In this document: in pieces, positions 1 through 11,795 of the stretch
Position numbering within the stretch: the first letter of the stretch is position 1
Layout of the letters: each line of letters opens with the position of its first letter
Source: Gemmatimonadota bacterium
GTDB lineage: Bacteria; Gemmatimonadota; Gemmatimonadetes; Longimicrobiales; Gaopeijiaceae
DNA: 64,000 nucleotides
NCBI GenBank assembly: GCA_007121455.1
Contig: SKKN01000052.1
Coordinates: 1 to 64,000, forward strand
Reading direction: 5' to 3'
Program-made: the position numbers and the translations under genes
The notes under the pieces: generated by a model
Databases searched by the model: none
What the model saw: only the letters and a program-made list of their open reading frames with translations
Told to the model about the DNA's origin: nothing

Positions 1-315
1 ATCAGGGAGAGGGTCGCTCGAGCCATGAACTTCCTTCCAGGTGATCGGACATGGATGAGGCCGGAATTCGGCTCTTCGTTCCACGAGGTGAAACCCCGAT
101 GGTTCCGATACCGTTCCGGTAAAAGGATGATCTCATGCCGGGGCGTGGAGCACAAGGGTGTGATGCCGCATTCTCCTCATCGTTCGATGGAGGTGCGGGC
201 TTCGCCGTGCGTGCTGCGATTCCCGGCGAAACGGAATGGCCGCTGCGGGGTGACACGAAGGTCCGTCGACGAACGCGATCAGTGGTTTCTCCAGCGAGGA
301 TAGGAGGGAGACGAA
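1..315. other. left-edge region without an assignable gene
   Basis: I cannot assign a gene here. The frame starting at base 1 stays open from the window edge to a TAG at 301-303, but its translation is arginine-rich, lacks a recognisable motif and looks like a non-coding frame. It could be the 3' end of a gene that begins outside the window. The last 13 bases hold the AGGAGG ribosome binding site (303-308) of the next gene. Confidence 0.4.
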
Positions 316-924
316 GTGCTCCTGGTCATCGACAACTACGACTCCTTCACCTGGAATCTCGTTCAGATGCTGGGGGCGTTCGGCGCGGACCCGGTCGTCG
401 TGCGGAATGACGAGCGGAGAGTGGGGGATCTCCTGGCTCTCGGTGCGGACCGGGTGGTCGTTTCGCCGGGACCGTGCACACCCGGAGAGGCGGGGATCAG
501 CGTGGAGTTCATCCGGTGCCTCGGCTCCCAGGTTCCGGTGCTCGGGGTCTGCCTCGGACACCAGGCGATCGGGGAGGCTTTCGGCGGTCGGACGATCCGG
601 GCGGCCGCTGTGATGCATGGCAAGACGGCGGAGATCCAACACACGGGGGAGGGGATCTTTCGAGGGCTTTCCGATCCCCTGGTCGTCACCCGGTACCATT
701 CTCTCGTCACGGATCCAGCAGCGCTTCCACAGGAGTTGGAGGTCGTGGCCTGGAGCATGCCGGAGACCAACTCCCCGCCTCAGCTCCCGAGGGACGGGGA
801 GGCAGCGCCAGAGATCCAGGGGGTGCGACACCGCGCGCGTCCGATCTGGGGCGTTCAGTTCCATCCCGAGTCGCTCTTTTCGGAGCAAGGTGAGGAACTG
901 CTCCAGAATTTTCTTCGCCTCTGA
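316..924 (+). CDS. pabA/trpG: anthranilate/aminodeoxychorismate synthase glutamine amidotransferase subunit
   Basis: Class I glutamine amidotransferase that releases ammonia from glutamine for a chorismate-using partner (TrpE or PabB), in tryptophan or folate synthesis. The 202 residues begin with the family's LLVIDNYDSFTWNL motif, carry the oxyanion turn SPGPCTPGEAG and the nucleophile motif GVCLGHQ, and end with the catalytic His-Glu in GVQFHPES. The start is GTG at 316, supported by AGGAGG seven bases upstream. The chorismate-binding partner is not in the window and could lie to the left. Sequence alone does not separate PabA from TrpG, since many bacteria share one subunit between both pathways. 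Confidence 0.93.
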   Translation: MLLVIDNYDSFTWNLVQMLGAFGADPVVVRNDERRVGDLLALGADRVVVSPGPCTPGEAGISVEFIRCLGSQVPVLGVCLGHQAIGEAFGGRTIRAAAVMHGKTAEIQHTGEGIFRGLSDPLVVTRYHSLVTDPAALPQELEVVAWSMPETNSPPQLPRDGEAAPEIQGVRHRARPIWGVQFHPESLFSEQGEELLQNFLRL

Positions 925-1022
925 GATGCGCCCCTCCCATCTTGCACCAACCCAGCTCGTCTTTATACATTTGTTGGCGTGAATCTTGCAATAAGTCTCG
1001 TCCCTCGCCGGGAATCGGCCCT

Positions 1023-3471
<2,449 letters not shown>

Positions 3472-3474
3472 GGG

Positions 3475-4263
3475 ATGCTCTTCGACCGCTTCACCTTGAT
3501 CGCGGGTCCCTGCGTTCTGGAGGACGATGACCTGAACCTGCGGGTGGCGGACGAGCTTGCCGGCTTGTCCAGCCGACTCGGTCTTCCGGTGATCTTCAAG
3601 GCCTCGTTCGACAAGGCGAATCGGTCGAAAATGCAGTCTCCCCGCGGACCGGGGCTGGAGGAAGGACTGAAGGCCCTCGAACGCGTCGGCCGCGAGTCGG
3701 GGCTGCCGCTCCTCACCGATGTACACGAGCCGGCTCAGGCTCTGGCGGTCGCCGAAGTGGTGGACGTCCTTCAGATTCCCGCCTTTCTCTGTCGGCAGAC
3801 GGACCTCGTGGTCGCCGCCGGCAGCACGGGCCGCGCCGTGAACGTGAAGAAAGGGCAGTGGATGGCACCGGAGGAAATGGCTGCGGTGGTGGCGAAGGCG
3901 CGGGAAGGTGGGGCGGTCGAGGTGGCGGTGACGGAGCGGGGGATTTTCTTCGGCTACGGGGACCTGGTGGTCGACATGCGGTCGTTCCTGCGGGTCCGAG
4001 AGGCAACCGAGGTATCGGTGATCTTCGACGGAACCCACTCGGTCCAGCGTCCGGGGCGAGCCGAAGGGTCGAGTGGAGGGAATCCCGAGTTCATCCGTCC
4101 GCTCGTGCGGGGCGCAGTCGCGGCAGGATGCGACTCCCTCTTTCTGGAAGTCCATCCCGAGCCCTCTCGTGCCCCCTCCGACGCGACGAATATGCTCCCG
4201 CTGGACCACCTGGAACCACTTCTTCGTGAAGTTCAGGCGATCCGGGAGGCCATCGCGGGATGA
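3475..4263 (+). CDS. kdsA: 3-deoxy-8-phosphooctulonate synthase
   Basis: Condenses arabinose 5-phosphate with phosphoenolpyruvate to Kdo 8-phosphate. The 262 residues carry the family motifs IAGPCVLE, FKASFDKANRS, LTDVHE, IPAFLCRQTDL, NVKKGQ and FDGTHSVQ. The Cys in AGPC occupies the place of the metal-ligand cysteine of the metal-dependent class (Aquifex type), where the Escherichia coli metal-independent enzyme has Asn; this assignment is inferred from the motif. An AGGAG lies about nine bases before the ATG. Its 3' end overlaps kdsC by four bases (ATGA). Confidence 0.96.
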   Translation: MLFDRFTLIAGPCVLEDDDLNLRVADELAGLSSRLGLPVIFKASFDKANRSKMQSPRGPGLEEGLKALERVGRESGLPLLTDVHEPAQALAVAEVVDVLQIPAFLCRQTDLVVAAGSTGRAVNVKKGQWMAPEEMAAVVAKAREGGAVEVAVTERGIFFGYGDLVVDMRSFLRVREATEVSVIFDGTHSVQRPGRAEGSSGGNPEFIRPLVRGAVAAGCDSLFLEVHPEPSRAPSDATNMLPLDHLEPLLREVQAIREAIAG

Positions 4264-4835
4264 GCGGACTGGAGAAGGAACCAGCAGAGATTCCGATGGG
4301 GTTGGCGGAGGGGATTCGAATCGTCGTCCTCGACGTGGACGGTGTCCTCACGGACGCGGGGGTATACATCGGAGCGACGGCACGGGGCGAGCACGTGGAG
4401 CTCAAGCGCTTCGACATCCAGGACGGCATCGGGATCCGGTTCCTGAAAGAAGCTGGGATCCGGGTGATCGTCGTCTCCGGACGCGTCTCGCCGGCGACCG
4501 CGATCCGCGCCGATGAGCTCGGGATCGAATGTCATCAGGATCCGGACGCGGACAAGCTCCCCCTGGTGAAGCGCCTCCTCGACGAGGCGCGCGTTTCATG
4601 GCGAGAGGTCGCGATGATGGGAGACGACCTGGCGGACCTTCCCCTCCTCCGGACGGTGGGACTTCCGGTGGCTGTCGCAAACGCCGTTACGGAGGTCCGC
4701 GACGTGGCGAGTTGGACCACGTCGATCCGAGGGGGAAGCGGAGCCGTCCGTGAGTTCGCACGGGCGCTCCTCATGGCCCGAGGCGAGTGGTCCGGCCTGG
4801 TGGAGGAGTATTGTGAGGCCCGAAGTGGACGGTGA
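4260..4835 (+). CDS. kdsC: 3-deoxy-D-manno-octulosonate 8-phosphate phosphatase
   Basis: HAD-superfamily phosphatase releasing Kdo from Kdo 8-phosphate, between KdsA and KdsB in the pathway. HAD motif I is LDVDGVLTD (nucleophile Asp near residue 25), motif II is VVSGR, the lysine is in DADKLPLVKRLL, and motif III is MMGDDLADLPLL. It is a C0-type protein without a large cap domain, as expected for KdsC. It starts in the ATGA overlap with kdsA and ends inside the start region of kdsD, so translation of the three genes is probably coupled. Confidence 0.95.
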   Translation: MSGLEKEPAEIPMGLAEGIRIVVLDVDGVLTDAGVYIGATARGEHVELKRFDIQDGIGIRFLKEAGIRVIVVSGRVSPATAIRADELGIECHQDPDADKLPLVKRLLDEARVSWREVAMMGDDLADLPLLRTVGLPVAVANAVTEVRDVASWTTSIRGGSGAVREFARALLMARGEWSGLVEEYCEARSGR

Positions 4836-5823
4836 CGGCGTGCATCCGGTAATGGAGCCGAAGTCCACCGCTCTCGTGGAGGAGGGACGGCGCGTTCTCC
4901 TGGCCGAGGCGCGTGCCGTGGAGGAGGTTGCGAATCGGATGGGCCCGGAGTTTGCGGAGGCCGTCGAGCTCTTGGACCGGGTCGTGGGACGAGTGGTCGT
5001 GACCGGTGTCGGGAAGAGCGGCATCATCGGGAGAAAGATCGCATCCACCCTGACTTCGACCGGGACTCCGGCCTCCTTTCTCCATCCGGTGGATGGTCTC
5101 CACGGAGATCTCGGTTTCGTTTCGAGGTCCGACGCTGCGATCTTCATCTCGAAGAGCGGAGGGACCTCTGAGCTTCACGGCCTCATGGAGTACATGATCC
5201 GACTGGGGCTCCCTCGGATTGCGATCACCGGGGGCCGGGACTCCTCACTCGCCCGACACTCGACGGTGGTTCTCGACAGCGGCGTCGACGAAGAAGCGTG
5301 CCCGATGGATCTCGCCCCCACGTCGTCCACGACCACCGCGCTGGCCGTCGGCGATGCCCTCGCGATGGCCCTTCTGCAGAAAAAGGGCTTCCAGCCCTCC
5401 GATTTCGCCCGGTACCATCCGGGAGGTGCACTCGGCCGAAGGCTTACGGTCCGGGTCGAGGACGTCATGGTGGGGGAGGGATATCCCTCGGTCGAGGAGG
5501 CCGGAACGATGCGGGACTGCATCGTTCCGCTCGCACACATGCGGGGCACGGTCCCGATCGTAAGCCCCGACCGGCATGTCGTCGGGGTCGTGACGGCGGG
5601 GGATCTGACCCGTCTGATGAACGAGGTTCCCGACTTCCTCGAAGTTCCGGTGCGGGGGGTCATGACCCGGAACCCGAAGCTGGCACGCCTGGATCAGCTC
5701 GGGGCGGCAGCGGTCCACGAGATGGAGCAGCACGGGATCATGGCCCTACCGGTGGTGGACGAGGAAGGAACCCTTCAGGGCATGGTCCACCTCCATGACC
5801 TCATGAAGGCCGGGATCGTATGA
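4813..5823 (+). CDS. kdsD: arabinose-5-phosphate isomerase
   Basis: Interconverts ribulose 5-phosphate and arabinose 5-phosphate, the first step of Kdo synthesis. A sugar isomerase (SIS) domain comes first (VTGVGKSGIIGRKIASTL, FVSRSDAAIFISKSGGTSE, the CPMDLAPTSSTT loop), followed by two CBS domains after roughly residue 200. GTG 4813 is chosen because GGAGGA lies five bases upstream; this overlaps kdsC by 23 bases and gives 336 residues, close to the usual 328. ATG 4852 is an alternative without a ribosome binding site. With kdsA, kdsB and kdsC it completes CMP-Kdo synthesis in one cluster. Confidence 0.95.
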   Translation: MRPEVDGDGVHPVMEPKSTALVEEGRRVLLAEARAVEEVANRMGPEFAEAVELLDRVVGRVVVTGVGKSGIIGRKIASTLTSTGTPASFLHPVDGLHGDLGFVSRSDAAIFISKSGGTSELHGLMEYMIRLGLPRIAITGGRDSSLARHSTVVLDSGVDEEACPMDLAPTSSTTTALAVGDALAMALLQKKGFQPSDFARYHPGGALGRRLTVRVEDVMVGEGYPSVEEAGTMRDCIVPLAHMRGTVPIVSPDRHVVGVVTAGDLTRLMNEVPDFLEVPVRGVMTRNPKLARLDQLGAAAVHEMEQHGIMALPVVDEEGTLQGMVHLHDLMKAGIV

Positions 5824-6371
5824 CGACGGTGGGGCGGGTGCGAGCCTGGTGGATGACAGGGGTCATCGCCTGCGTCCTCCTCCTCGGCGCGTGTTCTCCC
5901 GAGGACAGCGTGCCGGTGGTGCCGGCAGAGCTGGCGCGTATCGGTGCCGACCAGATGGTGCTCTACATGGATCACGCGATCACACTCGAGGGGATTCGTC
6001 AGGCTCGTGTGCGGGCGGACACCGCGTTTCGGTGGGTCGACTCGACCGCTGTGGCGTTGAGGGGGGTGGACCTCACGCTCTATACGGAGGAGGGTCGTGA
6101 GCGTGCGAACGTGACCTCCCGGACCGGCCGGCTGGACGACCGAACCGAGGAGATGAGTGCCTGGGGGAACGTGATTCTGATCGTACCCGGAGAGGCGCGG
6201 AGGCTCGAGAGCGAGGAGCTTCACTACGACCCTCGGGCCGGGCGGGTCGCCAGCGACTCTGCCTTCGTGATGACGGCTGGAGATCGGAGCATCCAGGGGG
6301 TCTGTTTCCGCTCCGACGTCGAGTTCAACAACTTCGAGATGCAGGGCGAGGGAACATGCGCCCTTCCATGA
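5820..6371 (+). CDS. lptC: LPS export protein LptC, predicted lipoprotein
   Basis: Periplasmic LptC-like protein that would receive LPS from the LptBFG extractor and pass it to LptA. An N-terminal hydrophobic segment ends in LLGAC, a lipobox, so here the protein is predicted to be lipid-anchored rather than TM-anchored. The rest is a single beta-jellyroll-like repeat region (GIRQARVRADTAF, RANVTSRTGRLD, MSAWGNVIL, SEELHYDP, VASDSAFVMT), the usual LptC pattern. It begins in an ATGA overlap with kdsD. The identification rests on these repeats and on the lptC-lptA-lptB order. Confidence 0.88.
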   Translation: MTTVGRVRAWWMTGVIACVLLLGACSPEDSVPVVPAELARIGADQMVLYMDHAITLEGIRQARVRADTAFRWVDSTAVALRGVDLTLYTEEGRERANVTSRTGRLDDRTEEMSAWGNVILIVPGEARRLESEELHYDPRAGRVASDSAFVMTAGDRSIQGVCFRSDVEFNNFEMQGEGTCALP

Positions 6372-7987
6372 GCCCAAAGCGGTGCTGCAGGACGTACGGG
6401 GGCTTTGTCGCGGTTCAGGCTCTCGTCTGCCTGGCCCTGGCGGGGCTCCTTCTCGCCTTGCCGTCTAACCTCGTCGGCCAGGAAGTCTTCAGCACCGATT
6501 GCGACCTCGTGAGCTACCGGATGCTCCAGAGCCAAGAACTCGGCATGGGGCAGCGTGTCACGCATGTAGGTCGCCCGGTCGTCCACTGTCCGGACGGATC
6601 ACGGATCCGAGCCGACACCGCCACGGTCTACAGCGTCCCGGGACAGAGCATGTTCGAGGGGAACGTCCGGTACGACACACCGCGATGGCAGCTCGACGCG
6701 GACCGGGCGACCTACCTCGAACAGGATCGTCGCCTGACTGCGACTGGATCCGCCGTGCTCACGAATCATGAGGATGGTTCCGTGATCCGCGGCGATACCC
6801 TGGTCCATTTCGGTGCCGATGACCGAGGCGACGAACTTCTGACCGTTTCGGGAGGCCGGCCCACCGCGACGCTCCCGCCGCAGTCGCCACCTGCCGGGGA
6901 GCCGCCCGGGGAGGTGGTTCCGTACGAGGTGGAGGGAAACCGGCTTCGCTTCGAGGGTGAGGCCCTCTTCCGGGCTTTCGGAGCCGTCGAGGTGCGTCGA
7001 GAAGAGCTCCGTGCTTCCTCGGACAGCCTGCGTTACGAGCGTGAGGCCGGGATGCTCGTTCTGGGCGGAGATGCGCGTCTCGAGGGAGAGGAGTACGACC
7101 TGACCGGGACCACCCTCGAGCTCTTTCTTCCCGACGATCGACTGAGCGAGGTCCGAGCCCTCGAGAACGGCGTCCTGACCACCGTGGACCTTCGACTCAC
7201 CGCTCCGACCGAACTCCGGATCCTTCTCGAGGACGAACAGATGGAGCGTTTGGTGGCGGTGCGGAGGGTCGCGACGGCAGAGGATGAGGAGGCGCAGCCG
7301 GGAGACCCTGAAGACCTCCCTCAGGCCGAAGCCACTACGCCGGATTTCCATCTGAAGGGGGATTCGATCGATGCCGTCGCGCCGGGAGAGGTCCTGGAGA
7401 TGGTTGCCGCGACCGGGATGGCCCGCGGAGAGTCGAGGGGGCGGGTTCTCCCCGGGGACGTGGAAGAGGAGTACCCGGAGCTCGCCCGGAAAGACTGGAT
7501 CGAGGGACATGAGATTGTGGCGTCCTTCGAGCCGCACCCCCGGCTGACCGATGCAGCCCGTCCTGTTGCCGACAACGACTCCGAAGAGGTCGCTCAGGAG
7601 GAGGCTGCGCGATCACGCGGATACCGCCTGAGTGGCCTCGTGGCCCGTGGCGATGCCCGGAGTCTCTACCGGATCGAAGATCGGGAGGAGGTGGATCCCG
7701 AGGCCACGGAACCCAGCCCCGAGGAAGGGGCCGGGGATGAGGAGGACGAGGTGGAGGTCACGCAAGAGGAGGATGCGCCAGGCCCCCCCTCTTCACCCGA
7801 GCGACGTTGGGGGATCAGCTACTTGCTGGCGGACGAGATCCGGATCGTGATGACCGAGGGAGAGGTGGACCGGATGGAGGCGGAAGGAAACGTCCGGGGG
7901 ATCCATCTCGAACCGCGACGCCGAACAGCGGTGACCGGAGCGGACGGGGCCGGTGGCTCCGGGTCGGGGGAGGGGCGCGACCGATGA
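6356..7987 (+). CDS. lptA: large LptA/OstA-like LPS transport protein
   Basis: Predicted periplasmic OstA-fold protein of the LPS bridge. An N-terminal hydrophobic segment (about residues 18-40, ending near VGQ) precedes repeats of OstA type: [49 protein letters not shown], then [12 protein letters not shown] and [10 protein letters not shown]. At 543 residues it is about three times the length of E. coli LptA. The extra part includes an Asp/Glu-rich, probably disordered stretch near residues 445-485. The last repeat ([22 protein letters not shown]) is again OstA-like. It lies between lptC (16-base overlap; ATG 6368 is an alternative start) and lptB (ATGA overlap), so a role in LPS transport is likely; it could combine LptA with an LptD-like N-terminal function. 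Confidence 0.8.
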   Translation: MRPSMSPKRCCRTYGGFVAVQALVCLALAGLLLALPSNLVGQEVFSTDCDLVSYRMLQSQELGMGQRVTHVGRPVVHCPDGSRIRADTATVYSVPGQSMFEGNVRYDTPRWQLDADRATYLEQDRRLTATGSAVLTNHEDGSVIRGDTLVHFGADDRGDELLTVSGGRPTATLPPQSPPAGEPPGEVVPYEVEGNRLRFEGEALFRAFGAVEVRREELRASSDSLRYEREAGMLVLGGDARLEGEEYDLTGTTLELFLPDDRLSEVRALENGVLTTVDLRLTAPTELRILLEDEQMERLVAVRRVATAEDEEAQPGDPEDLPQAEATTPDFHLKGDSIDAVAPGEVLEMVAATGMARGESRGRVLPGDVEEEYPELARKDWIEGHEIVASFEPHPRLTDAARPVADNDSEEVAQEEAARSRGYRLSGLVARGDARSLYRIEDREEVDPEATEPSPEEGAGDEEDEVEVTQEEDAPGPPSSPERRWGISYLLADEIRIVMTEGEVDRMEAEGNVRGIHLEPRRRTAVTGADGAGGSGSGEGRDR

Positions 7988-9186
7988 AAACGGCGGATGA
8001 GCTTCTCGACTTCATCGAGAGTCTGCGGAGCCACGACGCGGCCCTGGCCGTCACCCTCCAGGCCCTCCTCACGAGGGCCGAGGAGAGCGGGAAGGTCGAT
8101 CGCGAGGAATGGTTGGCGGAAGTGCGCGAAGCCTATGCAGTGCTCGCCCCTCAGGACGGAGGGCAATCACCGTTCTCCGTCCCCGGAGACGCCCTGGAGC
8201 CCTACCTGAGGGAGCAGGTGTTGTCCCGGCTTGAAGGGAAAGGAGTTGCGGAACGGGTCTCTCATGACGGCGAGTGGCAGGGCCTTCGGTGGGTTCCCGA
8301 GCTGTGGAGGGACCTGCATCCCCGCAGAGAAGAAATCGGGGCGCGGCTCGAGCGAAAGCTCCTCGACCTCCGCACCGAGGCCCGCACCGCGGTGGCAGCC
8401 GCTCCCAGGAGCGAGCGAACGAGCGACAGCCTGCTTCGCGGCGAGGGTCTGACCAAGGCTTATCAGGGCAGGCGGGTCGTGAACGAGGTCGATATCCACG
8501 TCCGGCAGGGAGAGATCGTCGGGCTGCTCGGTCCGAATGGGGCCGGCAAGACCACGACCTTCTACATGATCGTGGGGCTCATTCCGCCCGACGGTGGAAG
8601 GGTCCAGCTCGATCAGCGGGACATCACCCGGGTTCCGATGTACCGACGCGCTCGCATGGGGGTCGGCTATCTTGCCCAGGAGCCGTCCGTGTTCCGGAAG
8701 CTCACCGTAGAGGAGAACGTCCTCGCGATCCTCGAAACGATGGATCTTCCGGCAGCGGAAGAGAAGAGGCGCCTCAATGAGCTCCTGAGCGAGCTCTCGA
8801 TCGAGCACCTTCGAAAGAGCAAGGCATACTCCCTTTCGGGAGGGGAACGCCGCCGCCTGGAGATTACCCGTGCCCTCGTCCAGGATCCCAAGTTCATGCT
8901 CCTCGATGAGCCGTTCGCCGGGATCGACCCCATCGCAGTGAGCGACATCCAGCAGATCGTCGCGAGCCTGAAGGACAGGAGGATCGGCGTGATCATTTCG
9001 GACCACAACGTCGAGCAGACGCTCGATATCGTGGACCGGGCCTACATCATGTACGAGGGCCGTATCCGCGTCAGTGGCTCGGTCTCCGAGTTGGTCTGGA
9101 ACGACGACGTCGCGGAGATCTACCTCGGGCCGACACTTACCGGGCGGATGCGTCAGCGCTATCCCGAACCGGTTGCGACGACATGA
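7984..9186 (+). CDS. lptB: LPS export ABC transporter ATPase LptB with an extra N-terminal region
   Basis: ATPase that powers LPS extraction from the inner membrane with LptF and LptG (neither is in the window). The ABC domain starts near residue 151: Walker A GPNGAGKT at 183-190, Q-loop in YLAQEPSVF, signature LSGGE at 284-288, Walker B LLDEP at 306-310, H-loop His341. LptB is normally about 240 residues; this one is 400, because about 150 residues precede the ABC domain. That part is predicted helical, with a tryptophan-containing middle ([14 protein letters not shown]) and an Arg/Glu-rich linker; I do not recognise it. The start is the ATG in an ATGA overlap with lptA, and the whole extension is in frame without a better internal start. 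Confidence 0.93.
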   Translation: MKTADELLDFIESLRSHDAALAVTLQALLTRAEESGKVDREEWLAEVREAYAVLAPQDGGQSPFSVPGDALEPYLREQVLSRLEGKGVAERVSHDGEWQGLRWVPELWRDLHPRREEIGARLERKLLDLRTEARTAVAAAPRSERTSDSLLRGEGLTKAYQGRRVVNEVDIHVRQGEIVGLLGPNGAGKTTTFYMIVGLIPPDGGRVQLDQRDITRVPMYRRARMGVGYLAQEPSVFRKLTVEENVLAILETMDLPAAEEKRRLNELLSELSIEHLRKSKAYSLSGGERRRLEITRALVQDPKFMLLDEPFAGIDPIAVSDIQQIVASLKDRRIGVIISDHNVEQTLDIVDRAYIMYEGRIRVSGSVSELVWNDDVAEIYLGPTLTGRMRQRYPEPVATT

Positions 9187-9239
9187 GGGATTCGCCTTCG
9201 ACTTCACCTCCGGACCTCAACCTCAATGGGTGATTACGC

Positions 9240-10745
9240 ATGAGTAGCTTGAGCTCCAGACTGTTTCAGAGCGCCGAGCTCCGGCAGGAGATGAAGATCA
9301 ATCCTCGCCTCTACCAGGCGATGGAACTCCTCTATATGCCGCTTCTCGACCTCCATCAGCACCTCAAGCACGAGCTGACGGAGAATCCGTTTCTCGAGAT
9401 GGAGGAGGCGGATGTCGAGGAGGAGGTCGAGCTGAACGAAGAGGCAACGGAGGAGAAGGAGGACGAGATCGACTGGGAGGAAATTCTCCTGGACGGCTTT
9501 GGAAGCGGATCGGGAGTCCGCGAGGAACGCGAAGACCGGGAGCACTACCAGCCCACCGCCACGAAGGCTCCGGACCTCCACGACCACCTCCTGGATCAGC
9601 TCTATCACCTTGCTCTTTCGGAGCGGGAGATCCGTCTGGGAGAGGAGTTCATCGGGAACATTGGGGATGACGGGTTCCTCGGATGCGATGTCGAGGTCGT
9701 CGTCGAAGGGGCGAACAAGTGGCTGGATGACATCCGGCACGTGGCGGAAGCGCGCTCGGGAGCGATTCAGGACGAGGAGGCCCGGGCGGAGGAACTGAAG
9801 GAGATGGAGCTCCTCTTCCGCCCGTACAACGTCCACGAGGGGCGGGAGGTCCTCCTGAAGATTCAGGACCTCGACCCGTCCGGAGTGGGTGCCCGTGACG
9901 TTCGCGAGTGCATCCTGATCCAGCTGCGGCGTCTCGGTGAAGAAGAGAGCGTCCAGTACCAGATCGTGGAGGGCCACTTCGACGAGCTGCTGAACCACCG
10001 TTGGACGGAAATCGGTCGTGAGCTTGGGATCCGGCCGAAAGAGGTGCAGGATGCAGCGGACAAGATCGCCAAGCTGGATCCGAAGCCCGGGGTCCAGTTC
10101 GCCCCGGAACGGGACGGCTACGTCCTCCCGGATCTCGTCGTGGAGAAGGTGGATGGGGAATACCGGGTCTTCCTGAACGACACGAACCTTCCGCGGCTGC
10201 GCCTTTCCCGCGCATACAGGGAGGTCGCACAGGACAAGGCGAAGTTCAAGGGCGAGAACAAGGAGTTCATCGCGAACAAGCTGAGCTCCGCCAACTGGAT
10301 GATCCAAGCGATCGAGCAGCGCCGTCAGACCATGTTGAAGGTGATGGGCTACATCGTGGATCGGCAGCGGGATTTCTTCGATAAGGGGGTGCAGCACCTT
10401 CGGCCCCTCACCCTCCGTGAGGTTGCGGAGCACATCGAGATGCACGAGTCGACCGTATCGCGGGTGACGAATGAGAAGTACGTGCAGACACCGCGCGGCG
10501 TCTATCCGCTGAAGTTCTTCTTCTCCAGCGGACTCTCCACGTCGAGCGGCGAGGACATCTCGGCGCGAGGTGTGAAGGCGAAGATTCAGGCACTGGTACA
10601 GGAGGAGGACGACAAGAAACCGCTCACGGATCAGGCGATCGTCGACCTCCTGAAGGGCGAGGGTGTGAAGATCGCTCGGCGGACCGTCGCAAAGTACAGG
10701 GACCAGCTGGGCATCCTACCAGCTCGGATGCGCAAGCGAGTCTGA
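9240..10745 (+). CDS. rpoN: RNA polymerase sigma-54 factor
   Basis: Sigma-54, which recognises -24/-12 promoters and needs AAA+ activators. Region I is at the N-terminus (ELRQEMKINPRLYQAMELLYMPLLDLHQHL), followed by an acidic region II, then the core-binding domain (LDPSGVGARDVRECILIQL) and the DNA-binding part with the helix-turn-helix (LTLREVAEHIEMHESTVSRV). The RpoN box ARRTVAKYR sits at residues 479-487. rpoN following lptB is a common arrangement in diderm bacteria. The 53-base gap from lptB is short enough for cotranscription. Confidence 0.96.
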   Translation: MSSLSSRLFQSAELRQEMKINPRLYQAMELLYMPLLDLHQHLKHELTENPFLEMEEADVEEEVELNEEATEEKEDEIDWEEILLDGFGSGSGVREEREDREHYQPTATKAPDLHDHLLDQLYHLALSEREIRLGEEFIGNIGDDGFLGCDVEVVVEGANKWLDDIRHVAEARSGAIQDEEARAEELKEMELLFRPYNVHEGREVLLKIQDLDPSGVGARDVRECILIQLRRLGEEESVQYQIVEGHFDELLNHRWTEIGRELGIRPKEVQDAADKIAKLDPKPGVQFAPERDGYVLPDLVVEKVDGEYRVFLNDTNLPRLRLSRAYREVAQDKAKFKGENKEFIANKLSSANWMIQAIEQRRQTMLKVMGYIVDRQRDFFDKGVQHLRPLTLREVAEHIEMHESTVSRVTNEKYVQTPRGVYPLKFFFSSGLSTSSGEDISARGVKAKIQALVQEEDDKKPLTDQAIVDLLKGEGVKIARRTVAKYRDQLGILPARMRKRV

Positions 10746-10751
10746 CCGGGT

Positions 10752-11795
10752 ATGTCCCTTCGTCCCCCCGATAGCAACGAGACCGTGGCGAGGGTCGAGA
10801 ACGTCGTGTCCCCGGAGGCAAGCGGTCCCTACACCCGGTTCCAGGAGGAGGCGAGGACGGCCGCGGCCGGGTTGGGGAGCGGGCTCCGGAGCGACTTCGC
10901 GGTCGTGGTCCCGGCGCTGAACGAGGCAGCGGTCATCCCCAGCCTCGTCCGGGAGTTGAAGGAAGCCTTCGAGCGCTACGGCCTCCAGGGCGAGGTCCTT
11001 CTCGTCGACGATGGATCGACGGACGACACGGCCGAAATCGCCATGGAGGCGGCCGAAGGCTGGGACCGCTTCGAAGTGCTCCGCCACCTGAGGAACCGGG
11101 GAAAGACGGAGGCGATCCTCACGGCGGCTGAACACACGGACCGCAGCTTTCTGTTGATCTTCGACGCGGACCTACAACACAGCCCCGACGAGATTCCACG
11201 GTTTCTCGCGAAGCTCCAGGAAGGTTGGGAGATCGTCTGCGGTCGAAAGGTCGGGGAGTACGGCAAGCAGCGGGTCTCCTCGATCTACAACCGGCTGAGC
11301 CAGATGATCTTTCGGGTTCCCGTATCGGACCTGAACTCGATCAAGGCGTTCCGGCGGTCGATCCTTGAGGATGTGAGGCTCCGACACGACTGGCACCGAT
11401 TCTTCGTGGTCCTGGCCCATGCGCGGGGACACAGCGTCACCGAGATCGACGTTCCCCTCTTCCCCCGCAGGGCAGGGGAGTCTAAGTACTCCGGACGGTT
11501 CCGGGTGATCGTGGGCTTCATCGACCTCCTGACCGTGTGGTTCCTGCTGCTCTTCTCCCGCAAGCCGCTCCTTCTCTTCGGAGGCACCGGGCTCGCCTTG
11601 ATCGTGGTCGGGTTGCTCGTGGGCGTGGGCGCACTGTATCTGCGGTTCGTCCACGGGCTGGGGTTCCGGCCTGTTCTGACGCTGGTCCTTCTCCTCGAGA
11701 CCGTCGGGTTCGTCCTCTTCGGCTTTGGTCTCGTTGCGGAGATGGTTGCACAACTCAGGGAGGAGATCGAGGAGCTGAAGAGGCGGCGGAAGTGA
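10752..11795 (+). CDS. GT2 family glycosyltransferase with C-terminal membrane helices
   Basis: GT-A glycosyltransferase of the polyprenol-phosphate sugar type. The catalytic domain (about residues 48-280) has VVVPALNEAAVIPSL, LVDDGSTDDT, the metal-binding DADLQ and RRAGESKYS near its end. Two hydrophobic segments follow (around residues 275-297 and 305-330), ending in a charged cytoplasmic tail. This layout matches DPM1/ArnC-like enzymes that put a sugar on undecaprenyl phosphate. It directly precedes wecB with a GTGA overlap and belongs to a surface-glycan gene block; donor and acceptor cannot be read from the sequence. Confidence 0.85.
   Translation: MSLRPPDSNETVARVENVVSPEASGPYTRFQEEARTAAAGLGSGLRSDFAVVVPALNEAAVIPSLVRELKEAFERYGLQGEVLLVDDGSTDDTAEIAMEAAEGWDRFEVLRHLRNRGKTEAILTAAEHTDRSFLLIFDADLQHSPDEIPRFLAKLQEGWEIVCGRKVGEYGKQRVSSIYNRLSQMIFRVPVSDLNSIKAFRRSILEDVRLRHDWHRFFVVLAHARGHSVTEIDVPLFPRRAGESKYSGRFRVIVGFIDLLTVWFLLLFSRKPLLLFGGTGLALIVVGLLVGVGALYLRFVHGLGFRPVLTLVLLLETVGFVLFGFGLVAEMVAQLREEIEELKRRRK

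Noticed and set aside
25-303. Open frame at the left edge on the plus strand
   Set aside because: Arg-rich, no motif, no ribosome binding site; may be the tail of a gene outside the window but cannot be supported.
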